From positions 4,478,403 to 4,542,402 of the forward strand of contig CANTUZ010000027.1 of NCBI GenBank assembly GCA_947846985.1: a stretch of 64,000 bases of DNA, in the 5' to 3' direction. The translations under genes and the position numbers were made by a program. Within the stretch, counting starts at the first letter, position 1. Each line of letters starts with the position of its first letter. The notes under the pieces are model-generated. The model was not told the origin of the DNA. It was given only the letters and a program-made list of their open reading frames with translations, and did no database searches. Below, piece by piece: positions 27,535 through 37,000 of this stretch. The stretch is from Fratercula arctica (lineage: Eukaryota; Chordata; Aves; Charadriiformes; Alcidae).

Positions 27535-28315
27535 GCAGCAGGACAGAGGGAGAAAAGGTAAGAGAAAAGGAGGAGGAAGGACAGAGAGACAAAGGGAAGG
27601 GGTGTGGGAGAGGAAGCCAGGAAACGGCATGCTGCCAACAAGACAAGGGAAGCAGGACAGCCCTGAGAAGAAAGGCAAGACTGTGCAGAACGCAACAGAT
27701 AGAGAGATGGACAAGTAAGTAAAAGAGATAGAGAGCAGCAGAGAGAGGCAGAAGGGACCAGCAGGACAAGAAGACAGCAACAAGGAGAAGGAGCAGGGGA
27801 ACAGTAACATCAACAAGAAATAAAAAACAGAAGCAGGGACACAGACAGAAGTAAACAATGAAAGAAAATTACGAAACGTGACAGAGTAGAAGAAACATGA
27901 GCAAAAAATAATAACAGGGAGATGTAGAAAAAAAATGAACATAGTGACAAGGTACAGAACAGAAAGGAAAGAATTGGGAATTATAGACAGGGAAATGGCT
28001 AGAAGGAGATGTAGACACAAAATTTTGAAAGGCAAGGGATACAAGAATCATACCCAAGACTTAAAAAGAGGTACGCAGGACTACATAGAAAGAGATGGAG
28101 GAAGAAAATTATGAAGAGCAACGAGGTACAAGAATCATGGTAAATAAAATTATTTTGGGGAGACGGGGAAAGGTAGTAAGAATAATTTAAAACTAACTGA
28201 GTTCAAGAAACATAAGGAAGAATTAAAAACAAAGTGATGGAAAGGAAGAAATGAAGTTTCAAAAGAGATTGGGTACAGGAAACACAGTCAAGCATGAAAA
28301 AGCAATGACAGGGAG
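27535..28315. repeat. Decayed purine-rich tandem repeat, unit about 65-90 bp
   Basis: An A/G-rich stretch in which a core like GGTACAAGAATCATG recurs near 27,885, 27,951, 28,037, 28,125, 28,202 and 28,272. It is usually flanked by AAAATTATGAA-like and ACAGGGAGATG-like blocks. Spacing of 66-88 bp and many substitutions suggest an old, no longer homogenised tandem array. No gene is visible. Confidence 0.55.
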
Positions 28316-28327
28316 CTTTACCAGAAG

Positions 28328-28596
28328 TAACCTGTGGTGGATTGACCTTGGCTGGCCCCTGGCTACCCACCCAGCCCCTCTATCACTGCCCTTCCTCAAC
28401 CAGACAAGGGGAGAAATTAAAATCAAAAACCTTGTAGGTTGAGACAAGGACGAAGAGATCGCTCATGGTCACAAGAGCAACAGACTCAATTTGGGGAAAT
28501 TCGTTTAATTTCTTGTCAATCAAAAAACGAGAAATAAGAACAAATTTAACAAACACCTTCCCACCACCCCTCTCTTTTTTTCCGGAATCATCTTCA
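28328..28596. mobile_element. Avian LTR-like repeat fragment, cut by the assembly gap
   Basis: The stretch with GGATTGACCTTGGCTGG, CTCTATCACTGCCC, GTTGAGACAAGGACGAAGAGATC, CAGACTCAATTTGGGGAAATT and ACACCTTCCCACCACCCCTC follows, block by block, a common avian LTR repeat as I remember it. The copy is diverged and ends at the run of N. Orientation was not determined. No coding part is present. The family name should come from a repeat-library search. Confidence 0.5.
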
Positions 28597-28796
28597 NNNN
28601 NNNNNNNNNNNNNNNNNNNNNNNNNNNNNNNNNNNNNNNNNNNNNNNNNNNNNNNNNNNNNNNNNNNNNNNNNNNNNNNNNNNNNNNNNNNNNNNNNNNN
28701 NNNNNNNNNNNNNNNNNNNNNNNNNNNNNNNNNNNNNNNNNNNNNNNNNNNNNNNNNNNNNNNNNNNNNNNNNNNNNNNNNNNNNNNNNNNNNNNN
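28597..28796. other. Assembly gap, 200 N
   Basis: Exactly 200 undetermined bases. A round number is typical of a placeholder gap, so the true distance, and even the adjacency of the two flanks, is not established by this sequence. Confidence 0.98.
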
Positions 28797-31640
28797 CCAG
28801 TTGTCTCAGCCTCCAGACTTGCTTGCATGAACACTCCATAGCCCAGACTGAACTGCTGTTCTCCTCCTCCTGCTGCCTCAAGATCACCAAAGCTCACCCC
28901 TCCTTGCACCCCTCTTGCCCCTCTGCTCCTGCAGGTCTTCTTCCTGCTTTTAACATACTCACTACCACACACGCATCGCTCTCTCCCTGCACTGCCACGT
29001 GTCTCACAAACTACTCCCTCTTCCCCTGGCACCGCACTCCAGGAGGTTTTGCATCCTCCAAGCTCATGGGTGTTTCCTGAGGTCCATCCAAGTGCGGGGA
29101 GTGAAAAGGAGAAAGCTCAGCTCATAGGGCATGACTGAGCACAGCCACCCCCAGCAGTGGGCATTCCCCATCTCCTCCACTGAGACATGCCCACCAGATG
29201 GAAATGCCTGTATTGTCCCTGTTTGGCACAGGAGGGGCCTTCCTTCTGCTACCTAGTCCAAGAATTAAACCCCCTCATCCTCATCCTCCCCCAACATACA
29301 TCCACTGCTTTCCATTTCATGGCTCAGACGTGGCTGTCGGGATTTGCTACAGCCATCAGTCATCATTTTGTGTCCAACTGACACCTCCCGACCCTCTCTC
29401 CCAAACACACCCGTGGCCAAGCACTGCAGCTCAGGGCCACTCATGCTTCAGAAGAACCTTTGAGCTTCCTGGTAGTTATTAACTGTCTTCCTGGCTCCCT
29501 CCAGGGCTCACGGTGAGCTCGCTTGTCCAGAACAAGGCCTTTATGGCCACCACTAATGAAATGCTTCTCTTTTTATGATCTTCTGCGCGGAAAGAGTAGT
29601 TACAGAAAAACATCAAATACAGCAAAACAGATGCAAGTGAAGTGCCAGATTGAACCAGGTGAGCAACAACCACAGCTGTGCCTTCCTGGCAGGGAGACTG
29701 TCCTGAGACGGGGATCCAGCATCTGCCACAGTCTGGAGAGGGAAACCAGCAGGGTCTGTGCCGCCTGGGGACACAACGGGCAACTCCTGCAAGACCACCT
29801 TTTCTCTGAACTGCTTCAGCTGCGTACTTGAGGATGGGGTTTCGTGCGTTGTACCGCAAACACATTGCCCAGTGGGGCTACCACGACAACACTGCAGCCA
29901 TTCGTGTTCAGTCAGATTAATGCTCTTTTTTGTAGATACTTATCATCCCAGGGAAATCACACAAACGACTGGAAGAATAATTGAAGGATTCTTGACCGAG
30001 GCCCCACCAGCTTTGCATCTCCAGAAGTGGGATGTGCCAGGTAACTTATGTCTCACAGCCGCGTCAGGTGGCTTACATCTCCCGGCTCCCAGTGTTGTCC
30101 CTCTGGCTCAGGATCTGAGCTTCCATTTGAGCCCAAACCATTTCAGTTCACGCCGCCTCCCTCTTTCCTCTGAGACTGGCTCCTGTGTGACACGACTGTC
30201 CTGGCTCTCCAGGAGGGACGGGCAAAAGTTTGATGCCTGAACTGGAGCTTTTCCCCCTGTTGGAAATGTGAGCGCAGCAGGCTCAAACCAAGAGAGCCAA
30301 GAAACCCAGCTCTCCTTGGGGCCGCCTAATGGAAACGGCCCATCAGCTGCAGAGTTTCCTCTTTGCTGACAATTTGTGAGTGCAGAATATGCAGTTTTGC
30401 CCATTTTTCCTCTCTCTGTAAATTGGCTGTCAGCATTTCTGCATTTAACCTGCTCTGCCACTTTGAAACTATTTTGCACAATGTCTGCTTTAAAAGGGCA
30501 AGGTCTCAAACTGCAGCTGGAAATGAGTGAAGCTGTGAGGGCATAAACGTGCTGCCTCAGACGACATTTGGTATGCCCACAATACAAAAAGGTAGTGGAG
30601 GTGAATAACCCTGACAGAAATAGGAAAACTGCCCAATCGATAGAGCTTTTCAGGAGGACAGAGCTGTACATCACGTGAGGCAACGTAACTGGGGTCAGTG
30701 CACAGAGAAGACTTTTGTGGGGAAGATTTTGCAAGGGAGTCCCCTGACCTCATGCAGCAAAGAATCAGAGGCCTGGCAAAGTGCTGAAGTGCCCCGGGGT
30801 GAAAAAATGTGTGGATGGCAGAAGGTTGGAGAGATTCGGTTGGCAGAGATTTGAAGTAATCCTTTCAGGGTCCGAACAGGCTGAACGTTGGAGAGAAGGA
30901 CATCTAAAGCAGCTCTCAAGGGTGTTTTGGAATTTGTGGTGCTATCACTAATATCAGAAAGAGGACGCACTGTAACCCAGAGACATTGGCATTAATGCAG
31001 AACTGGCTATTGAAAATCCAGTATTCCGTTCACTTGGGCTCTTTGCTTTGGCATCTTCTCACTTTGACTCCACTCCTGAAACCTCTCTGATAAACCACAT
31101 AAGATTTGAAGACTAAAGGAGAACTAGGCTCAGCCGTGGCTCCTTGGGGTGTTTGGGGTGTTAACGAACCGTCTGGTGCCGAGTTCCTGCACTGCAGATC
31201 CTGAAAGACTGACCGAGCCCCCGGAGAAGTAAAAGTCAGAAGCAAACCTCCCGGTTTCTCAGGGTGTCAGCAGGCCCTGCTGACGTCTGTCACTGAAGAG
31301 ACCGAGGAGGGAACGAGCAGACAAAGCTCCTGTCCCTGGAGGTTCGTTCTGGAATAATTACTAAATTGGCCAAGAATACAAAAGTACGGCATTGTTCACG
31401 AATTAAGGAAAGTCATAAAATCAAGAAGCTTCTGAGGGAGAATACAGCCGCAGCTGGCACACAAAGAATGCAACACCTGCGATTCCCTGTACAAGGTTGT
31501 GTGCGGAACTCCAGGAGGGATGGAAAGAACGCAATTGTTCTGTGGCCTTCCCTTGTGACGAGCAGCAGGTACGGGAACGAGATGGCCCTATGGAACAGAC
31601 AAGCGGCCCTACTCGCTCCCTGAGCCAACACTGCGTCAAG
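28797..31640. other. Unassigned intergenic-like sequence
   Basis: Mixed-composition, apparently single-copy sequence. I found no exon with a recognisable domain, no RNA gene and no clear repeat. One short start-to-stop frame at 29,834-29,920 (+, 28 codons, beginning MGFRALYRKH) is noted but cannot be assigned. Longer frames of 60-210 codons have no family resemblance. Confidence 0.5.
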
Positions 31641-31644
31641 CGTT

Positions 31645-31860
31645 GATGAAACGCTGTCCTTTGTGCGAACTTTGCTCGTTACAATGTACCAAAACACACC
31701 TCCATCCCGGAGGCCACCCGCCCCCAAGGTGTGGCCACTCCTCCTTGAGCACACCAACCAGAATAACCGTATTTGTGACTAAAGTCACTCAAACTCCACT
31801 TGGAAGAGAAAAAAATAGTATAAAAATAGTATAAAAATAGCCCGAGAACAGGGGCCAGTG
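31645..31860 (+). mobile_element. Possible solo or truncated LTR fragment
   Basis: The stretch starting near TGATGAAACGCTGTCC carries CACTC and CCACC blocks, then two tandem TATA-like motifs (AGTATAAAAATAGTATAAAAATAG, near 31,816-31,840) followed by CCCGAGAACAGGGG. The layout resembles U3 plus TATA of an avian endogenous retroviral LTR read on the + strand. No terminal repeats or target duplications were identified, so an ordinary promoter is also possible. Confidence 0.3.
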
Positions 31861-31864
31861 AAAG

Positions 31865-32140
31865 GTGGGCGTGGTCCACAGCCAGTAGGTGTGGCTTACA
31901 CCACATGGGCGTGGCTTTGGGGGCTCCTCCCTTGCACTGACCCCATTGGGGAGCACTTGGGGGGCGGGGCTTAGGGGAGGCGGCATGACCTAAAGCATGT
32001 GGGCATGGTCTACACTGTATGGGCGTGGCCTGGGGGGTTTCCCCTGCATTAACCCCCATTGGGGGGCTGCTGGGGGGTGGGGCTTAAAGGGGCGGGGTTT
32101 GCAGGGCAGGGGGCGTGGTCCTCGGGGCAGGGGGCGTGTC
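31865..32140. promoter_or_regulatory. Duplicated GC-box/CACCC-type block
   Basis: A block of about 134 bp starting GTGGGCGTGGTCCACA at 31,865 is repeated from 31,999 (GTGGGCATGGTCTACA). Both copies carry GGGCGTGGC, a C-rich CCCCATTGGGG segment and a GGGGCTTA segment in the same order. At least six GGGCGTGG or GGGGCGGGG matches occur, typical of Sp1/KLF binding. No transcript start can be assigned from sequence alone. Confidence 0.55.
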
Positions 32141-32299
32141 CCTGATGACACACCTGTCCCGCTCCCGCACCACCTCCCTCTCAGCTCCGCCTCGGGGGAG
32201 GGCAAGTGGGGCTGCAGCCTCACCCTCTCCCAGGGCAGCCTCGGGGGGGCGTCCCCGCCCCATAGACCCCGCTCCACTTTCTTTTTTAGGGCGGCGTGG

Positions 32300-33420
32300 A
32301 GGGGGGACCATAGGAACCCCCAAAACCCCCACAAAATGCACCCAGGAACTGCCAAAACCACTCCAGGGGCCCCCCAAATCCTCTTGGAACCCCACAAAAC
32401 CCACCAAAGACCACCCTAAAATCCCTCAGGACCCCCCCTAAATCCATCCCCAACCCTCCAAAAAGCCCTGGGATGCCCCAACCCCCCCCCCCCAAAAGCC
32501 ACCCCGGACCCCCACAAATCCCTCCCAAGACCCTCCCAGAATCCCACCAAACCCCCCTGACACCCCCCAAATCCACCCAGAACCCCCCAAAGTCCACCCA
32601 AGACACCCCAGAACTACACCCAGGACCCCTCCAAAACCTCCCAGGATGCCCCAACCCCCCTGAGACCCCGCCAAAATACCCCCAAACCTCCTGGCACCCC
32701 CTAATGCCCCCCCAAATCACTTGGGACCCCCCCCATCTCCCCCAGGACCCCCAATAGCCCCCTGGGACCCCCCAGAATCCCCTCAGCCCCCCTCAAACCC
32801 CCATAGAGCACCCCAAGACCCTGCAAAATCTCCCTTGACAACCCCTTTAAGCCCCCCCCATACCCTCTGGGACCCCCCCAATATCTCCCAGTGCCCCCCC
32901 TCAGCCCCCAATATCCACCTAAGATGCCCCCTGCACCATCTGAGCCCCCCAGCTCCTCCTGGATCCCCCAACACCCCCCCCAGGATCCCCCAGTTCCTCC
33001 TGAGACCCCCTCCAGGACCCCCCCAACTCATCCTGACACCCCTCAGGACCCCCTAATACCCCCGAGACCCACCCAGGAGCCTCTGCGACCCTCTGAGATC
33101 ACCAATATCGCCCTGAGACACCCCCAATACCCCCTAAGCCCCTCTGGGACTCCAACATCCCCCTGAGACCCCCCCCCCACCAGAATGCTCTAGGACCCTC
33201 CAAGATCCCCAATACTCCCGAGACCCCCGCAATTCCTCCCGACACCTCTCAGGACCCCCTAGAGACACCCCCCAGGATCACCCAAGACCCTCTGGGACCC
33301 CAGTATCTCCCTGAGACCTCCCCCCCCCTCCCCAGGAGCCTCTAGGACCCTCTCGGACCCCAATACCCCCTTGAGACACCCCCACCACCGCCAAGGAACC
33401 CCCGACCGCCCTTAGGGATC
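32300..33420. repeat. C-rich minisatellite tract
   Basis: Runs such as CCCCCCAAAACCC, GACCCCCC, CAGGACCCCC and TGAGACCCCC recur every 20-35 bp for over 1 kb with little G on the + strand. The repetition produces open frames on both strands that are proline- or glycine-rich and not gene-like. Such tracts are common on GC-rich avian microchromosomes. Confidence 0.8.
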
Positions 33421-33479
33421 GCCTCCCTCCCGCCTCAAGCTGCAACCTCCGACCCCGCACAGAGACCCCGTTACCGGCA

Positions 33480-33800
33480 GCAGAAACGACTTCTAATCCC
33501 CCCTCCCCCGCCAAAACTGAAGAAAGCAGCGGCGCCCACGCACTTCCCCCCGCTCCCGGCCGCGTCCGCACTGCGCAGGCGCGGCTCCCTCCGCCTCTCG
33601 AAAAGGACTCAGCGCGCAGGCGCGGATCCTTCCGCCACCTGACAGGGACTCCTTGCGCAAACCCAAACCCCTCCGCGCCCCCGCCCTTCGGGGGGCGGGG
33701 GGAGAATGTTGCGTCACGCGCATGCGCAGTGCGTCGGGCGCGTGCGGGAGTGGGGGGGCGGTGCCGCCATGTGAAGGGGCCATTTTGTGGGGCAACGTGG
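33480..33800 (-). promoter_or_regulatory. CpG-rich promoter with NRF1 and YY1-type sites
   Basis: The segment is dense in CpG. A perfect palindromic NRF1 match (CGCGCATGCGCA) lies at 33,717-33,728, with two half-site-rich matches (TGCGCAGGCGCGG near 33,572 and CGCGCAGGCGCGG near 33,613). A CRE-like CGTCAC is adjacent at 33,712. Read on the minus strand, CAAAATGGCC (near 33,778-33,787) and ACATGGCGGC (near 33,763-33,772) resemble YY1 sites, which in housekeeping genes usually sit just downstream of the start in sense orientation. That suggests leftward transcription. A minus-strand open frame starts at 33,783 but is not recognisable. The element lies just beyond the 3' end of the Ig-receptor gene, so it probably serves another gene. 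Confidence 0.6.
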
Positions 33801-33835
33801 GCGAGTTGAGGGGGGAAAAGTGGGCAAACTAAGGG

Positions 33836-34021
33836 GCAAGTTGGGCCACTTTATTGTCCCAGGGACTTGCCTGCAGGGGTTGTCACGGAGCCACCAGCTA
33901 GGTTGACCTCTCCTCCTTCCCCCGGTGCCATGGGGTCGGCGTGGGTCCCCCTCGTGGCTAGTGGCTATGGGGTAGTCACTGGGGACGTTGCTGTTGCGGA
34001 GCCCCTTCCAGTGGGTGATGT
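33836..34021 (-). CDS. Ig receptor exon 7: cytoplasmic tail and 3' end
   Basis: A strong acceptor (CCCCCCCCTCCCCACAG|AC) joins in phase 1 to DITHWKGLRNSNVPSDYPIA. The tyrosine motif SDYPIA lacks the aliphatic residue at +3 needed for an ITIM. In the spliced frame no stop occurs before the AATAAA signal. A neighbouring frame stops with the TAA that overlaps AATAAA and another at TAG near 33,900, so one more indel, perhaps in a G5 run, is likely. The exon end is taken near the poly(A) signal and is approximate. Confidence 0.45.
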
Positions 34022-37000
34022 CTGTGGGGAGGGGGGGGGCAAGGGGTTGGGCCACCAGTTTGGCCACTGGTTAGGGGTTGGTGGCTCGCGTCCCTGCCCC
34101 ACGGCTCACCTCGGCACTGGCGCCGTAGCCCTATGGCCAGTAGGAGCCTCAGGAGCCCTGCGGTGCTGCCTACCACACACCCGGCCATCACCGGGAGCAA
34201 CTGGAAGCCAACTAGGTGAAAGGCCACCAAAAGAGAAGGTAAGGCCACCGCTTCTGCCCCACAAGTTGCCCCCCCCTCCCCCCAGGCCATCTGCTGACCC
34301 CCAAGTTGGGGGGCCACCCAGTTTCCCCCCCATAGCCCTGCCTCCAAAACGGCTGTTTTCCCTCCCAATTTGGGCCAACAGAAGGTGCCTGTGGGCAACC
34401 ATGGTCCTCCCCAGCCAGCCCCAAGGCCGTGCGGGCAATGGGAAGGTTGCCAAGGGCTTGAGGACACCTCAGGTGGGGCTTGGTGGCCACCAGGAGGGGG
34501 TGGGCCACCTCTATGTCCTCCTGGTGGCCACCAGGAGATGCTGAGGCCACCACAAGATGGTGACCCACCACCATGTTGTTGTCGTAGCCACCAGGAGATG
34601 GTGGGCCACCTCTGTTTTCCTCTGGTGGCCACCACGAGATGCTGAGGCCACCGGGAGAGGGTGACCCACCTCCACATCCTGCTGGTGGCCCCGGCGGGTG
34701 GTTCCCACCCTTTTTCACCTCCCATTTTCCCCAATTTTGGGTAATTTTGGGTGGGATTGGGCGGAAGTTCTCTGGACGTACCTTCCACGGTGACCTGCAG
34801 GGCGGGGCTGAGGGGTGACAGCACCCAGGTCCCCCCCCGCGTCCTCCTCCACCCGGCAGCTGAACCTGCCCCCGAAGGTGGGGGGGACGCGGGGGACGTG
34901 GATTTGGGCTGAAATCCCGGCGGTTTGGGGCTCCCACTGGCGCAGCTGGGCGCCATCGCGGGAGGAGCGGAAGCGCAGGGGGAAGTGGCCCCACAGCACA
35001 TGGCAGGTGAGGGCCAGGGGCTGCCCCCCCCCCACCCCCCCCGGGGGACGGTGCCTCCAGCCGCGGGGGTGGGACGGCCTCTGCGGGGCCAGGTTGGGGA
35101 GAAAACACCCAAAATCTGGGTCAGGGAGGTAAAAATGGGGATTTTTGGTCGGAGGGGGAGGAGAAGGTTGGGGGGGAACTGCCCAGTTGAGCCAAAAGTG
35201 GGTGGGTTTGAGGGGGGAGAGGGGGAGGAAGAACCGGCCCATTGACCCCAAAATGGCAATTTTTTGGCACAATTGACCCATAAATAGTGATTTTTGGTGA
35301 GGTTGACCCAAAAATGGCTGGGTTTGGAGTGATTGACCCAAACCCGGTGATTTTTCATCCCGGTTGACCCACAAATGGCGATTTTTGAGGGTGGGGGAGG
35401 TGGGAGGAGGAGGAGGAACCATCCAGTTGACCCCCAAATGGTGATTTTTGGCACGATTGACCCCAAAATGGGGATTTTGGGGTTTCATTGACCCAAAACT
35501 GGTTGGTGGCTGGAGGAGGTGGGGGAGGGGCAGGTTGAGGAGAACCACCCAGTTGACCCAGAAACGTCCATTTTGGGCCTGAGTGACCCCAAAATAGCTC
35601 TTTTTAGGCCCAGTTGACCCAAAATGTTGATTTTGGGGCTTGATTGGTCCCAAAATGGTGATTTTTGGTGGCTGGAGGAGGTGGGGGAGGGGCAGGCTGA
35701 GGGAAAACCACCCAGTTGACCCAAAAGTGGTGATTTTTGGCCTGATTGATGCAAAAATGGCGATTTTAGGGACCCATTGACCCAACACCTGGCTATTTTG
35801 GGGCTTGAGTGACCCAAAAATGGGGATTTTTGGTGCTGGAGAAGGTGGGGGAGGGGCAGGTTGAGGAGAAACCCCCTGATTAAGCTACAATTGGCTATTT
35901 TGGGCCTGATTGTTCTTAAAACGCCTATTTTTGCACCCGATTGATCTAAAAATGGGTATTTTTTGGCCCAATTGAGCGAAAACCACCTCTTTTGGGACCC
36001 AATTGAGCAAAAAATGGCCCTTTTTGGGCTCAGTTGAGCAAAAAATGGCCATTTTTGGGCCTGACTGATCTAAAACTGCCTATTTTGGGGCCCAATTGAG
36101 GAAAAAATGGCTATTTTTGGGTCCGCTTGATCTTAAAACGAGTAGTTTTGGGCCCAGTTGAGCTAAAGCCAGGTCTTTTGGGGCCCAGTTAAGCTAAAAA
36201 TAGCTATTTTGGGGCCCAATTGATCTCAAACTGGCTATTTTTGTGCCCGATTGAGCTAAAACCAACTATTTTGGGGCCTGCTTGAGCTAAAACCTGCTAT
36301 TTCTGGGCCTGCTTGAGCTAAAAATGGCTATTTTTGGCTTGATTGATCAAAAAATGCCTATTTTTGAGCCTGAATGGTCTAAAACCGCTTATTTTTGGGC
36401 CTGATCAATCTAAAACTGCCTCTTTTGGGGCCCGATTGAGTTAAAAACACCTATTTTGGGACCCGATTGAGCTAAAACTGGCTCCTTTTGGGCCTGCTTG
36501 ATCTCACGCGGCTTCTTTTTGGGCCCGCTCGAGCTAATGATCCCTATTTTGGGGCCCACTTGTGCTAAAACCAGCCATTTTGGGCCTAATTGATCTAAAA
36601 ATGGCCATTTTGGGCCTGCTCAATCTAAAAATGTCTATTTTTGGGCCTGATTGATCTAAAAATATTTGTTTTGGGCCTGCTCGAGCTAAAACCTGCCATT
36701 TTTGGTGCGGCTGGAGCCGAATTTTGAGGAGAAACCACCCAAATCCCCACATTTCCCACCCCCCGTTGGCCAACAGTTGGGTGCCAGGAGGCCCCGTTGG
36801 CCACTGCCCCTCCCCGCCCCCCACTGGTAGCCCCTCCCTGCCCCCGCCATCTCCACCCTCTCCCCCCCCATCCCTTCCCCCCTCAAAACCCCGCATTTGC
36901 CCCCAGACACGCCACCCCTCCACCTTTGACCACCACCTCTGGGGGGGGCTGGCCCAGGAGGCCACCCAGTGGCCGGGGGCCTCCTCCTGCTCGTAGCCAC

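Noticed and set aside
28465..29032. Open frames crossing the run of N
   Set aside because: The undetermined bases hide any stop codon, and the left part is an LTR-like repeat.
29834..29920. 28-codon frame MGFRALYRKH... ending before TAATGCTC
   Set aside because: It has a clean start and stop but is short, has no recognised family and no supporting splice or promoter signals.
32286..33166. Proline-rich (+) and glycine-rich (-) open frames
   Set aside because: Both strands are open over the same C-rich minisatellite, and no codon structure or conserved domain is visible.
33890..34021. Possible ITIM (SDYPIA) in the Ig receptor tail
   Set aside because: The residue at +3 from tyrosine is alanine rather than I, V or L, so the inhibitory motif is not met.
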